Assembly: GCA_021272315.1 (NCBI GenBank)
Contig: JAJSLI010000140.1
Location: 1 to 64,000, forward strand
DNA from: Methylacidiphilales bacterium
GTDB taxonomy: Bacteria > Verrucomicrobiota > Verrucomicrobiia > Methylacidiphilales > UBA1321
Direction: 5' to 3'
DNA: 64,000 nucleotides
A model generated the notes under the pieces. That model was not told the DNA's origin and did no database searches. It saw only the letters and a list, made by a program, of their open reading frames with translations. Below are positions 28,884 through 38,966 of this stretch, in pieces. Each line of letters begins with the position of its first letter. The stretch's first letter is position 1. The position numbers and the translations under genes were made by a program.

Positions 28884-31358
28884 CTATTTCGTAACGGCTG
28901 CCGGCGAAGACCATTTCGCTATGGCATCGCGCAGGGCCTCGAGACGGACAGGCTTGCTCAGGTAATCGTCCATGCCGGCGGACAGGCATCTATCGCTTTC
29001 ACCACGCATGGCATTAGCGGTCATGGCAATAATGCGCGGAGAGGAAAGGGAGGGCGTGGCGCGGATGCGGCGGGTTGTTTCGTAGCCGTCGAGCTCGGGC
29101 ATCTGGCAATCCATGAGGATGATGTCGTATTCCTTTTCTTTAAGGGCGACAAGCACTTCGATGCCGGTGAGGGCAGTATCAGCGGTGTAGCCGAGGTTTT
29201 GCAGCAGCCCGAGAGCGACCTTTTGATTGATGCGATTGTCTTCAGCGAGGAGGATGCGGACTCCCGAGCGGGCGGTGGGTGGCGGTGTTTCGGGCTTGGA
29301 CGGAACGACCAGACGGACCGAGCCGGACTGGGTGGGATTGCGTGGCACGTGGCTGGCCATAACTTCGGCGAGGCGGTCGAAGAGGCGGGACTGCTTGACC
29401 GGTTTGAGGACACAGGCTTCGATGCAGTGGGCCTTAAGTTCAGTAGGCTCCATGTGATTGCCGAGGGAGGTTAGCATGACGAGTTTGGTGCTCGAAATCG
29501 CGGAATCCTCCTTGATCGCCTTGGCGAGCATAAGGCCGTCCATTTCAGGCATCTGCATGTCCAGAATGACAAGCTCAAACGGCGTACCGGCATCGGCGGC
29601 GGCGCGAAGTTTCTGGAGTGCCTCCTTGCCGCTGGAGGCGCTGGCATTGGTCATTCTCCAAGACCGGGTGTGATGCTCGAGGATTTCGCGGTTGGTGGCG
29701 TTGTCATCGACAATCAGCACGCGCAGCCCAGTGAGATCGTGGTGAGCGACGGGCTTGGCGGTGGTGGTTTGTTTTTCGAACTCGGCTTCGAAGGAAAACT
29801 TGGAACCCTCGCCGAGTTTGCTCTCGACGTGGATATTGCCATGCATGAGGGCCACCAGTTTCCTTGAGATGGCGAGACCGAGGCCGGTGCCTCCGTATTT
29901 GCGCGTTGTGGAGCTATCGGCCTGGGTGAAGGCCGCAAAGAGGCGGCTCTGGGCGACTTCGTCGATTCCGATGCCAGTATCTCGGACCTCGAAGCGGAGA
30001 ATGGCGCTGTCGTTGGTTTCGCTGACGCGGGCGACGGTGACAACAACTTCACCCTGAGAGGTAAATTTGACGGCGTTGCCGACGAGGTTGTTGACGACCT
30101 GGCGCAAGCGGCCGGGGTCACCGCGCAGATGGAGCGGGACTTCGGGCCGGATGAACGCGGCAAGCTCGAGTCCTTTGCTGTGGGCCTGCGCGGCCAGCAG
30201 ATCCATGGTGCTGTCGATGACTTCGCGCAGTTCGAAGTCGATGGTTTCGAGGTCGAGTTTGCCAGCTTCGATCTTGGAGAAGTCGAGAATGTCGTTGATG
30301 ACGATAAGGAGGGATTCTCCGCTGATGCGCACGGTGCGGGCAAACTCCCGCTGCTCGTGCGTGAGGTCGGTCATGAGCAGGAGATCGGTCATGCCGATGA
30401 CGCCGTTCATGGGGGTGCGAATTTCATGGCTCATGTTGGCGAGGAACTCGCTCTTCATGAGATTGGCGGTCTCAGCGGCGAGCTTGGCTTCCTCAAGTTC
30501 GCGGTGGGCGAGTTGCCGTTGGGTGATGTTTTTACTAAAGACAGCCACGCCGGTAATGCCGGCATCGGTCTGGATTGGATTGTAACTTATTTCGTAGTAG
30601 CAGGGGCCGGCCTCCAATTGGTAACACCGCTCGACGAGGAAGCGTTCCCCCGCAAGGGCGCGGTTATAGAGTGAAATCTCCTCCTCGCGCCAGTCTTCCG
30701 GCAGATGGTCGATAATGACATCGCCGGGCTGGGCGGTAACGCCCAGCATGTTGGCGAGATCATGGTTGAAGGTGGAATTGAAAGTGATCAATCGGTAGGC
30801 GGTGTCGACCGACCAGATGGAATCCTCAATATTATTGATGAGCGCGGAAAGATTGTGTTCAGAGGCGAACAACTGGGCTTCGAGTCGTTTGCGTTCCGTG
30901 ATATCCTCGACCATGCCTTCGTAGTAGGAGAGCGCACCGGTGGAGTCGTAGACGGCGCGTGCATTTTCGGAAATCCAGATCGTCGATTTGTCCTTGCGAT
31001 AGATTTCGGATTCAAAGCCTCGGACAACGCCGCTTTCCTGCATAAGGCTGACGAACTCGCCGCGGCGATTGTGATCAACGTAAAGCTGGTTTTCGATCGC
31101 CGTGAGTCCCTCGATAAGATCCTCGACGGAATCGTAACCGTACATTTTGGCCAAGGCGGGATTGACATTGAGATACTGGCCGGTGGGCGTGGTTTGAAAG
31201 ATGCCTTCAATCGCGTTCTCGAAAATGCTGCGATACATCAACTCCGAATCAGGCTGGGGGCTGCTTCCGCCGCCGAATTTTCCGCGCAGGGCAGTGAAGA
31301 GACCGGCACTCCTGCTTGGAGAGCCCTGCTTTTGGTTTTTTTCAGCGGGATTTTTCAT
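28884..31358 (-). CDS. PAS hybrid sensor histidine kinase with two receiver domains
   Basis: 'FLANMSHEIRTPMNGVIGMTDLL', 'GTGLGLAISRKLV', receivers 'LVILDMQMPEMDGL' and 'IILMDCQMPELDGYE'. Confidence 0.95.
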   Translation of the reverse strand: MKNPAEKNQKQGSPSRSAGLFTALRGKFGGGSSPQPDSELMYRSIFENAIEGIFQTTPTGQYLNVNPALAKMYGYDSVEDLIEGLTAIENQLYVDHNRRGEFVSLMQESGVVRGFESEIYRKDKSTIWISENARAVYDSTGALSYYEGMVEDITERKRLEAQLFASEHNLSALINNIEDSIWSVDTAYRLITFNSTFNHDLANMLGVTAQPGDVIIDHLPEDWREEEISLYNRALAGERFLVERCYQLEAGPCYYEISYNPIQTDAGITGVAVFSKNITQRQLAHRELEEAKLAAETANLMKSEFLANMSHEIRTPMNGVIGMTDLLLMTDLTHEQREFARTVRISGESLLIVINDILDFSKIEAGKLDLETIDFELREVIDSTMDLLAAQAHSKGLELAAFIRPEVPLHLRGDPGRLRQVVNNLVGNAVKFTSQGEVVVTVARVSETNDSAILRFEVRDTGIGIDEVAQSRLFAAFTQADSSTTRKYGGTGLGLAISRKLVALMHGNIHVESKLGEGSKFSFEAEFEKQTTTAKPVAHHDLTGLRVLIVDDNATNREILEHHTRSWRMTNASASSGKEALQKLRAAADAGTPFELVILDMQMPEMDGLMLAKAIKEDSAISSTKLVMLTSLGNHMEPTELKAHCIEACVLKPVKQSRLFDRLAEVMASHVPRNPTQSGSVRLVVPSKPETPPPTARSGVRILLAEDNRINQKVALGLLQNLGYTADTALTGIEVLVALKEKEYDIILMDCQMPELDGYETTRRIRATPSLSSPRIIAMTANAMRGESDRCLSAGMDDYLSKPVRLEALRDAIAKWSSPAAVTK

Positions 31359-31521
31359 GATCCTAACGACTGACCTATGGGGACGAAGTTCAAGAAAGAA
31401 TGGTTGCAGAGAGGCGGTTCGTCAAGGGCTACACATAACTTGCGGCTCTAATTACAGCCGGGCAGAAAAGTTAGGGAAAACGTGATTTTGACTTTAGAGT
31501 CCTGAGGTTTGCGAGATGTGA

Positions 31522-32205
31522 TTAATTCCGAAACCAAGCGCCGATGATTTCGCGGAGGGAAGGCCGGAGGACTAATCTTGACCGGGCTTTCTTTTCAAAA
31601 AAACCGAGACCGTGGTCGATTGGAACGTGAAGGAAATCGAACGAGTCGGAATTATCGCGGCCTAGGCGTGTGGCGAAGCGAAAGGTGGTCTGAATCTCAA
31701 GATCGTCGAGAACGATGATGGCACCGGGTCGCGCGTGTCGCAGGGCAAGGATGAGGGCGTGTTCGCGAGTGGCGGGATTGGGCGGACTGTCGATGAGGAT
31801 TAGGCCCGATAACTGAAGCCTGCGGAGAAGGTCGGAGTGACCATCAAGATCGAAGCTTTTGCAGGTAAGAAAACCGAGAGGGCAGGCGGTGAGGGGAACG
31901 ACAGCCGTAAAATCGGTATCACGCTTGGGAAATCCCGCGGCAAACTCTTCGGTTTTGGCGAGCCATTCGGCTGAGTCTTCCACCGAAGTGACCCCGACGC
32001 AGGCGGATCGGAGGGCCAGAGTGGAGCGTCCGGAGCCAAATTCGAAAGCCTGGATGGGAGCATCGGAAAGGGCGCAGATTTTTTTGAGTAGCGCACATGA
32101 AGGCTCGGGGAGAATCCAAGCGGGTGGTTGGTAGCCGGTGTCGCGACAGAAATTGAGGTAATCGGCGATTTCTTGCCGAACGAGATTATCAAGAGCGGGG
32201 TTCAT
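31522..32205 (-). CDS. class I SAM methyltransferase-like protein
   Basis: 'AFEFGSGRSTLALRSACVGVTSVEDSAEW', 'LILIDSPPN', 'GAIIVLDDLE'. Confidence 0.6.
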   Translation of the reverse strand: MNPALDNLVRQEIADYLNFCRDTGYQPPAWILPEPSCALLKKICALSDAPIQAFEFGSGRSTLALRSACVGVTSVEDSAEWLAKTEEFAAGFPKRDTDFTAVVPLTACPLGFLTCKSFDLDGHSDLLRRLQLSGLILIDSPPNPATREHALILALRHARPGAIIVLDDLEIQTTFRFATRLGRDNSDSFDFLHVPIDHGLGFFEKKARSRLVLRPSLREIIGAWFRN

Positions 32206-33128
32206 GGCGAGTTCCGACGCGGATAGCCGCGCAGGGCGTCGACGGCAAGTTTGAAACGGAAGGCAGGACTGAGGTGATTGCCGCGATCACTGCGACGGAA
32301 GAGGAGCAGAACGACCTCGAGAAGATGTCGCAGGGCGAGAAGGAGACGAAGGTAAAGCCGGCTGTTGGGGTCGTGGGTTTCGTAGAAAAGAAGTTTTCCT
32401 CGGTAAAGATCGTGAATACGGCTCAGGCCACCGGTACGCCCGCCGATGCCATCGTGGCGGACGGTGTAGAGGTGGTCGACACCGACTAGCCATCCGGCCC
32501 GGGTGAGGCGCATGCAGAGGTCGTTGTCGGACTGGCATTGCCAGTAGCGGAGATCAAAGCCGTTGATTTCGTGCAGCGCGATCATGCGAACAAGCGCGGA
32601 GCTGGAATGGGCAATGAGGACGCTTTCGATCCGGTCGTTGAGCGGATGGGGACGAAGCTTGCGGCGTTGGCAGTCGCGCCAGCGTTCGGCGATTTGATTG
32701 CCGAGGGCGTAAATCCACGCTGGAGGAATCACGTCTTCACAAGAACTACCGGGCGTGCCTGTGGCGGCGATTTGCCGGAAATTGGACCAGGCGAGTTTCG
32801 GCAGTGATTTGAAGGAGTCGAAGGCGACTCGGAAATCACCGGGGAGGAAGGTGATGTCGGCATCGACGAGAAGGGCGAACGGAGTTTTTACTTCGCGCAG
32901 GGCTTGGTCGGAAGCGGCACAGAAGCCGCGGGCAGTGTCGTTGCGCAGGAGACACAGAGGGGACTGGAGTCCGGTAATGGTGGCGGGCGTGGTGGAGGCG
33001 TCGTCGACGGCGATTATTTCGGCGGGAAGCCCGCCGGCCTCGCGTTCGAAGGAGCGGGCCATTTCCATCCAGCGATCCAAATTATTGTGGATGGTGCTGG
33101 CAATGGTGAGATCGGGATAGGAGGACAT
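32202..33128 (-). CDS. family 2 glycosyltransferase
   Basis: 'LTIASTIHNNLDRW...EIIAVDDASTTP', 'FALLVDADITF', 'DLRYWQCQSDNDLCMRLTRAGW'; overlaps the next gene by 4 bp. Confidence 0.85.
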   Translation of the reverse strand: MSSYPDLTIASTIHNNLDRWMEMARSFEREAGGLPAEIIAVDDASTTPATITGLQSPLCLLRNDTARGFCAASDQALREVKTPFALLVDADITFLPGDFRVAFDSFKSLPKLAWSNFRQIAATGTPGSSCEDVIPPAWIYALGNQIAERWRDCQRRKLRPHPLNDRIESVLIAHSSSALVRMIALHEINGFDLRYWQCQSDNDLCMRLTRAGWLVGVDHLYTVRHDGIGGRTGGLSRIHDLYRGKLLFYETHDPNSRLYLRLLLALRHLLEVVLLLFRRSDRGNHLSPAFRFKLAVDALRGYPRRNSP

Positions 33129-33218
33129 GTTTCGGCGTTTCCCGAGATGATCAGCGATGCGGAATATTCATCAAGTCAAACCAGTTGCCGTGACCTCATC
33201 CTATTTTGAAAATGCATC

Positions 33219-33785
33219 CTAATAAATTCCGGGAATGAGGGCGTAAACTTCTTTTATATAGAGGGCATAACGGGGGCCGAAAGCTTCGCCCATCCAACGC
33301 TCCTCGGTCTGAATCTTGCATACGAAGCCGAAGGTTATGCAGGCGAGGGCGAGGAGACCGCGCCATTCCCCGATCGCGATGACAGTACCTAAAATGGCGA
33401 GGAGAATTCCGCTGTAAATTGGATGACGTACCCAGCCGTAAGGCCCGGTACGGATCAGTTCGTGATCTTTTTTCAGGGTGACGATGCCGCTCCAGTTGGC
33501 GCCGAGATGGACGCGGGCCCAGATCGTGAAGCTGAGACCGAGAACGAGAATGACGGCGCCGAACGGGGCGAAGATCAAGGAGTGGGGAAGAAAGCGCTGC
33601 GAGAGCCAATAGCTGAACCAATGGGGAGCGGCGAGTAGGGTGCCGCCGAGGAAAAGAGGCAGTTTGTGGGAGAGTTGCGACAGGGAGGATTCGCGGCGCT
33701 CAGTGGCTTTATTTCCAATGGCGCTGATGAGCCAATAAGCGATCCAAGACAGCCAAAGGCCGAGAATGAGGAATCCCCAGGTCAT
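33219..33785 (-). CDS. isoprenylcysteine carboxyl methyltransferase family protein
   Basis: 'LKKDHELIRTGPYGWVRHPIYSGILLAILGTVIAIG' is the ICMT/PEMT signature. Confidence 0.85.
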   Translation of the reverse strand: MTWGFLILGLWLSWIAYWLISAIGNKATERRESSLSQLSHKLPLFLGGTLLAAPHWFSYWLSQRFLPHSLIFAPFGAVILVLGLSFTIWARVHLGANWSGIVTLKKDHELIRTGPYGWVRHPIYSGILLAILGTVIAIGEWRGLLALACITFGFVCKIQTEERWMGEAFGPRYALYIKEVYALIPGIY

Positions 33786-33919
33786 CGCATGTATTTCGGG
33801 CGCTGTCTGGCGCTTGGATTGGAATTTGTTTCTTGGTGTGTGAAGGCTATGGTGTAAAGGAATGCTCGGCGGCTGGCGATTGAGATTACCACCCTCCGGC
33901 TGCAAATTATTTCAAGATT

Positions 33920-34207
33920 ATGCCTAAAGTCACGCTTCTCCCGGGTGGTCAAACCGCCGAAGTTCCCGCTGGCACGCTGCTGCTCGATGCCGGAGAGGAA
34001 GCAGGGGTCGAGATGGAGGCGGGTTGTTTTAACTGTTCCTGCGGCACCTGTGTGGTGGCAGTCGCTTCGGGGATGGAAAACCTTGAGCCGCCGACGGATG
34101 AAGAGTTGAACGTGCTCGACCAGTGGAATAAGGACCCGGAAAAATATCGCCTTACCTGTTGCGTAAAAATCCTTAAAGGCGAGGTTGTTCTGCGTCTGGA
34201 GCATTGA
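33920..34207 (+). CDS. 2Fe-2S ferredoxin
   Basis: 'AGVEMEAGCFNCSCGTCVVAV...YRLTCCVKI' plant-type ferredoxin Cys pattern. Confidence 0.85.
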   Translation: MPKVTLLPGGQTAEVPAGTLLLDAGEEAGVEMEAGCFNCSCGTCVVAVASGMENLEPPTDEELNVLDQWNKDPEKYRLTCCVKILKGEVVLRLEH

Positions 34208-34387
34208 CGCCACCCTCCATGTTACCCTCCTTTCTCATCGATGTTGTTCCTACGCATGACAATATTTGGGATCGTTTCGGAAAAAACGTCGCAACTTTTT
34301 CAAAATTCTGCAGCGATGACATTTCGTACGGCCTCCAAGGGGTATAGGGAAATGGAATCTCCCTAACCCCAATTCGTACCAACGAAG

Positions 34388-35569
34388 ATGCGCCTTCTCT
34401 TTCTTAATAGCAGCCTTGAGCCTGGTCGGGACGGCGTAGGTGATTACGTGCGCCTGCTGGCGGGCGAATGCCAGCGCTACGGACACTCCTGCGCAATCAT
34501 TGCGCTACATGATCGCCATATTACGGTGCCAGATGAATCGGTTTTGAATGTAGGGACCGGAAAAATTCCCTTGCTGCGGCTCCCGGCCGCCTCGGCCTGG
34601 CCGGAGCGCATGGGTCGGGCCGTGGCATTTCGTTCTTGGTGGCAGCCCGACTGGATCAGCTTACAGTTCGTTTCCTACGGCTTCAATGACAAGGGCGTCG
34701 TGCTTAATTTGAAATCCGTTTTTCAAGCTATCACGGCGGACTGCCCGCTTCATATCATGTTCCATGAATTATGGCTAGGCGAGGACAAGTCTTCCCCCTT
34801 TCGTCATCGCCTGATTGGAGGATTTCAACGGCATGGGATCAGGCGGTTGGTGGCAGGCTTGAAACCGCAACGGTTGAGCACCTCTAACCCGGCCTATGCC
34901 GCGATGCTGCGCAGTATCGAGATTGAGGCGGCCATTCTCCCTCTTTTTGGCAATATTCCAATCTCAACAATGGATTCGACTGAACCGCTTCCCACCTTGC
35001 TGGCCGACGCAGGCATTCCCCGCGAAGGCGTGGGACGCAATCAATGGTGGCTCGGTCTTTTTTTTGGCGGGCTTTACTCCGAATGGAAAGCAGAACCGCT
35101 GATGAGCACGTTGCTCCGTGCGGTGCAGCAGATCCATAAGCGAATTTGCTTGGTGCTGGCGGGACGCCCCGGTGCCGAGGGCGAGGCGATCTGGGAAACC
35201 TTACAGCGTGATTACCGTCGCAATATCGTCTTAGTGAAGGTTGGTGAGCAGCCTGCGGAAACCATCTCCGCTCTGATGCAAATTGCCGACTTCGGCATCA
35301 GCGCCTCGCCATGGCAATTGATTGGTAAAAGCGGAACTGCGGCAGCCATGCTTGACCACGGCTTGCCCGTCATCTTGAGCCGCGACGATTTTCAGCCGCG
35401 TATTGCACCGGAACTCCCGCCTTCCACCGACCCACTATTTCATCTTTGCGACGCTTCACTGGAATCGAAATTACTAGTCGGCCTGAGGAAATCACCACCA
35501 CGCTCGCGCTTAGGCGAAATCACTGCACAGTTTTGCCGGCTGCTCGAGTCGCCGCGAGTCACTGCCTAA
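34388..35569 (+). CDS. family 4-like glycosyltransferase
   Basis: 'LFLNSSLEPGRDGVGDYVRLLAGECQRYGHSCAIIALHD'; 'ADFGISASPWQLIGKSGTAAAMLDHGLPVILSRDD'. Confidence 0.65.
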   Translation: MRLLFLNSSLEPGRDGVGDYVRLLAGECQRYGHSCAIIALHDRHITVPDESVLNVGTGKIPLLRLPAASAWPERMGRAVAFRSWWQPDWISLQFVSYGFNDKGVVLNLKSVFQAITADCPLHIMFHELWLGEDKSSPFRHRLIGGFQRHGIRRLVAGLKPQRLSTSNPAYAAMLRSIEIEAAILPLFGNIPISTMDSTEPLPTLLADAGIPREGVGRNQWWLGLFFGGLYSEWKAEPLMSTLLRAVQQIHKRICLVLAGRPGAEGEAIWETLQRDYRRNIVLVKVGEQPAETISALMQIADFGISASPWQLIGKSGTAAAMLDHGLPVILSRDDFQPRIAPELPPSTDPLFHLCDASLESKLLVGLRKSPPRSRLGEITAQFCRLLESPRVTA

Positions 35570-35680
35570 ATTTAAAAAAGGCTCCGACTCGATGCAATCG
35601 TGAATTATTGCGCATAAGCGGGAATGGCCCAAGTGTCGTCTGGATTTATTTTGAAGAGTTGCCCTAGCATAAATTTCAAG

Positions 35681-36637
35681 ATGAAAGCGAAGCCTGCTCC
35701 AAAGAAGAAGTCCGCGCCGGCAATTGAGTCGAAGACGCGTAGAGCAGATGATTTGGTCGAGAAGCCGGCGACATTGCTCAAGATTCCAGAAGGCGAGCTG
35801 CTCGGCGCGCACACTTCGACGAGCGGCGGAGTGGCGCAGGCAGTGACTCGCGCCCTTGGGTGCGGATTTACGGCGGCGCAGATTTTCGTCAAGAACAACA
35901 AACAGTGGTTTGCGCCGGTGTTGCGTGAAGAAGAAGCGGCACAATTTCGCAAGGCGCGAAAGGTCTCGGGGATTTATTTTTTTGCGCACAATTCTTATTT
36001 GGTAAATCTTGGCAGCCAAGATGCGGAGATGTTTTCGATGTCGGTGCGGGCAATGATCGCAGAACTGGAACGAGCGGAGGCGTTGGATTTGCCATTTATC
36101 GTGATGCATCCGGGCAGCCATGGGGGTGCGGGCGAAGAGGCGGGACTGAAAAGAATCGCACAAGGGCTTGATGAGATTGTGCGCGGAACGGCGGGCTTTC
36201 ATTGCCGGATGGCGCTTGAGATTACTGCAGGGCAGGGGAAATCATTGGGGTATCGGCTCGAACATTTACAGTGGATAATAGAAAATATCTCAGAGGAAAA
36301 ACGGTTCGGCGCGTGTCTGGATACTGCACACTTATATGCTGCCGGTTACAACGTGAAGAACCGGGAAGGATACGAGGAAACGATGAATCAGGTGGATAAA
36401 CTATTAGGAATGAAGAGCGTTCTCGGTTTGCACCTGAACGATTCGAAGGTTCCGCTGGGCAAACGGGTCGATCGGCATGCCCATTTGGGAGAAGGCGAGA
36501 TTGGAATCGATTGCTTCAGGTGGATTGTGCAGGATCTCCGGTGGAAATCGACGCCTAAAGTATTGGAAACGCCCAAAAGCGAAGACATGCATGAGGATGT
36601 TGAGAATCTCCAAAAACTGGCACCCTATTTGCGTTAA
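35681..36637 (+). CDS. nfo: deoxyribonuclease IV (endonuclease IV)
   Basis: 'LLGAHTSTSGGVAQAVTRALGCGFTAAQIFVKNNKQW', 'MHPGSHGGAGEEAGLKRIAQGL', 'ACLDTAHLYAAGYN', 'HLNDSKVPLGKRVDRHAHLGEGEIG'. Confidence 0.95.
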   Translation: MKAKPAPKKKSAPAIESKTRRADDLVEKPATLLKIPEGELLGAHTSTSGGVAQAVTRALGCGFTAAQIFVKNNKQWFAPVLREEEAAQFRKARKVSGIYFFAHNSYLVNLGSQDAEMFSMSVRAMIAELERAEALDLPFIVMHPGSHGGAGEEAGLKRIAQGLDEIVRGTAGFHCRMALEITAGQGKSLGYRLEHLQWIIENISEEKRFGACLDTAHLYAAGYNVKNREGYEETMNQVDKLLGMKSVLGLHLNDSKVPLGKRVDRHAHLGEGEIGIDCFRWIVQDLRWKSTPKVLETPKSEDMHEDVENLQKLAPYLR

Positions 36638-36681
36638 ATGACTTGATTGCGGCGGATGTGCCGACGTTGTAGACTGTGCGC

Positions 36682-37023
36682 ATGGAAAAACCAAAAATTA
36701 TAGCTTATTTGAAACCGTTCTGCGGCTGGAGCCAGGGTGTCCGCGCTGTTTTACGGAAATATGACCTGCCTTTTGAGGATCGCGACATCTGGAATGATTC
36801 GCAACAGAGACTTGAAATGATCCAGAAGAGCGGGCAGGAGCTTTCGCCCTGCGTGGAAGTGAATGGCCACATGCTGGCGGACATCAGCGGCGAGGAAGTG
36901 GAAGCATGGCTGATTGGAAATGGAGTTGTGGCGAAGGATCATGCGCCGGTCGGCGTACCGATTAATGCCCCATGCGCCGATCATGGTGAGGTTGTCTCAA
37001 CCCCTATCACGCTTAAGAAATAG
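36682..37023 (+). CDS. glutaredoxin-like protein (monothiol CGWS motif)
   Basis: 'IIAYLKPFCGWSQGVRAVLRKYDLPFEDRDIW...SPCVEVNGHMLADISGEEVEAWL'. Confidence 0.75.
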   Translation: MEKPKIIAYLKPFCGWSQGVRAVLRKYDLPFEDRDIWNDSQQRLEMIQKSGQELSPCVEVNGHMLADISGEEVEAWLIGNGVVAKDHAPVGVPINAPCADHGEVVSTPITLKK

Positions 37024-37036
37024 AAAGAGCAGGACA

Positions 37037-37867
37037 ATGCCCATGACGATATCCCAGCAGCAGGCCCTTGTGTCGCTTTTGCAGGATGGGGACGTCTCGA
37101 CCATTGGTCTGATCAAGGGTAAATTACTCGAAGGGGGCCATGCCCGCCTTGCGGAATATCAGCACCTCCTCGATTTGGCGACCGGGTCGGCGCGCAAGAA
37201 CCTTGAGGAAGTGATCTGTCAGATCGAGTCATCCAAGACACTGGGGAATATTTCCCGAGGGCTGGCGAAACTACGGACTTGGAGCCAACTCGAAGATTTG
37301 TGTTGGGACTTGGCAAGTGTGGAACAGCCAGGGTTCGACGGCGGACCGTATGCACGCCAGCTCGACCAGTGGGCACAAGAAGTGGGTCAGATGATCAATC
37401 CGTCTGCCAGCGCCAGCGAGAAAGTGCATTGCCTGGCACGGTATCTGGGCCATGAGCAGGGTTTTGCGGGTAACAGCCACGATTATTATCACCCGCGGAA
37501 CTGCTGCCTGCCGTGGGTGATGGAGTTTCGTACCGGGTTGCCGATTACGCTGAGTTTGGTTTACATGCTGGTGGGCATGCGGCTGCATCTGCCGATAGAG
37601 GGGATCGGAGCACCTGGGCACTTTTTGGCACGGCTGGACGGCGTGATTTTCGATCCCTACCACCGAGGCCGGATTCTTTCCGAAGGGGAGTGGGACCTGA
37701 TTGCGTCGGAAATCCCGGAGCGGCAGCGGCCTTATCTGACCAAAGCTTGTTCACCGATGCAGACGATACACCGCCTGCTAATTAATCTGCGCAATTGCTA
37801 CGTAAAGCACAACGATGCCATGCGTCGGCATCGGGTTGATCATTACCTTGCAGTATTGCAGAGGTAA
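37037..37867 (+). CDS. SirB1/transglutaminase-like family protein
   Basis: 'NCCLPWVMEFRTGLPITLSLVYMLVGMRLHLPIEGIGAPGHFLARLDGVIFDPYHRGRIL'. Confidence 0.85.
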   Translation: MPMTISQQQALVSLLQDGDVSTIGLIKGKLLEGGHARLAEYQHLLDLATGSARKNLEEVICQIESSKTLGNISRGLAKLRTWSQLEDLCWDLASVEQPGFDGGPYARQLDQWAQEVGQMINPSASASEKVHCLARYLGHEQGFAGNSHDYYHPRNCCLPWVMEFRTGLPITLSLVYMLVGMRLHLPIEGIGAPGHFLARLDGVIFDPYHRGRILSEGEWDLIASEIPERQRPYLTKACSPMQTIHRLLINLRNCYVKHNDAMRRHRVDHYLAVLQR

Positions 37868-37904
37868 GTCACCGTCTGCGTTTCAGGCTTTTCCAGCGAC
37901 CCGC

Positions 37905-38900
37905 TTAAAACGAACCTCTAATGCCGATTTCCGCATAAGGGGCACCGTTGCCGATGTCGTTGTGAAAGCTGGTATTTTGAGTGGCGAAGCCAATGTCGTC
38001 GGGGTGAATGTCGAAACTGCGATAAGGCATGTAACCGCCGGAAACATCGAGGTTAAGGTTGGGGGTGAACTTCCAGGTAAATCCGGCCCCAACACGGAAT
38101 TCGATGAAGTCGACAACGTTGTCGTTAAGATCGCTGTAGTCGGAGGCGGGCCCGTGCCCGTGGTCGATGCCGAAGTTACTGTTAAGCTGGTAAGTGCCGC
38201 TGAGGATTTCGGCGCCGGTATAGAGGGTCAGGGCATTGTTAAGCTGATACTGGAGCTGGGGCCTGGGTGGGATGGCCGAGAGGACCCACTTGTCAGCGAA
38301 TTGCCAGCGGAAGCCGGGCAGACCCATGATGGGATAATCGGATTTGAGATCGATTTGCAGGCCGAAGATGATCTGAAAGTCACTGTTCCAAAGATAGGTC
38401 CCGCCGATTTGAACGGGCATATCGAAGTCGTTGCCGTTGACGTTCACGAAGTCACTGTAAATACCGGGGTGAAGTTCGGCGCGGAGAAGAATCTTGTCGT
38501 TGAGGGCGAAGTCGGCCCCGATGATGGCGTTGACGGACTGGAGCGTGTTGGGCAGAGGGGCCTGGGCGGGAAGCCCAAAGGAATTGCGTTCGGCGTCAAA
38601 GCCGAAACGGAGAAGAATGCCGTCAGTGATCTGGGGCGAGATGACGTAATTGAGATGGGAATTGATGTTGCTGACGTCGCCGATATTGGCGCTGCCCTGT
38701 TTTGTTTCTGCGCCGCCGGAATAGCTGGTTTCGGCGGTAAACTCCTGGGAGATGGGGATATTGCTATCGGTACTCGCGGGCGGAGGGGGCGGATTGACCG
38801 CAGCCGCTGCGGAAGGAGGCGGTCCGTCGGCGCGAAGTCCAGGCGCGATGAAGAAGCCGAGGACTCCTATGAGCAGGATGGGGGTGTATTTCGATTTCAT
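37905..38900 (-). CDS. putative outer-membrane beta-barrel protein
   Basis: Signal peptide 'MKSKYTPILLIGVLGFFIAPGLRADG'; alternating aromatic strands; ends '...YAEIGIRGSF' with terminal Phe. Confidence 0.6.
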   Translation of the reverse strand: MKSKYTPILLIGVLGFFIAPGLRADGPPPSAAAAVNPPPPPASTDSNIPISQEFTAETSYSGGAETKQGSANIGDVSNINSHLNYVISPQITDGILLRFGFDAERNSFGLPAQAPLPNTLQSVNAIIGADFALNDKILLRAELHPGIYSDFVNVNGNDFDMPVQIGGTYLWNSDFQIIFGLQIDLKSDYPIMGLPGFRWQFADKWVLSAIPPRPQLQYQLNNALTLYTGAEILSGTYQLNSNFGIDHGHGPASDYSDLNDNVVDFIEFRVGAGFTWKFTPNLNLDVSGGYMPYRSFDIHPDDIGFATQNTSFHNDIGNGAPYAEIGIRGSF

Positions 38901-38966
38901 TATTCTCCGAGGCTATAAAAGCGGGATCATGACGGGAAGACAAACAAAAGTTTAACCTATCGGCGC

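Noticed and set aside
25402-31358. Two large convergent PAS hybrid kinases as a novel signalling system
   Set aside because: Standard multi-domain hybrid histidine kinases; no unusual output domain or genetic linkage seen
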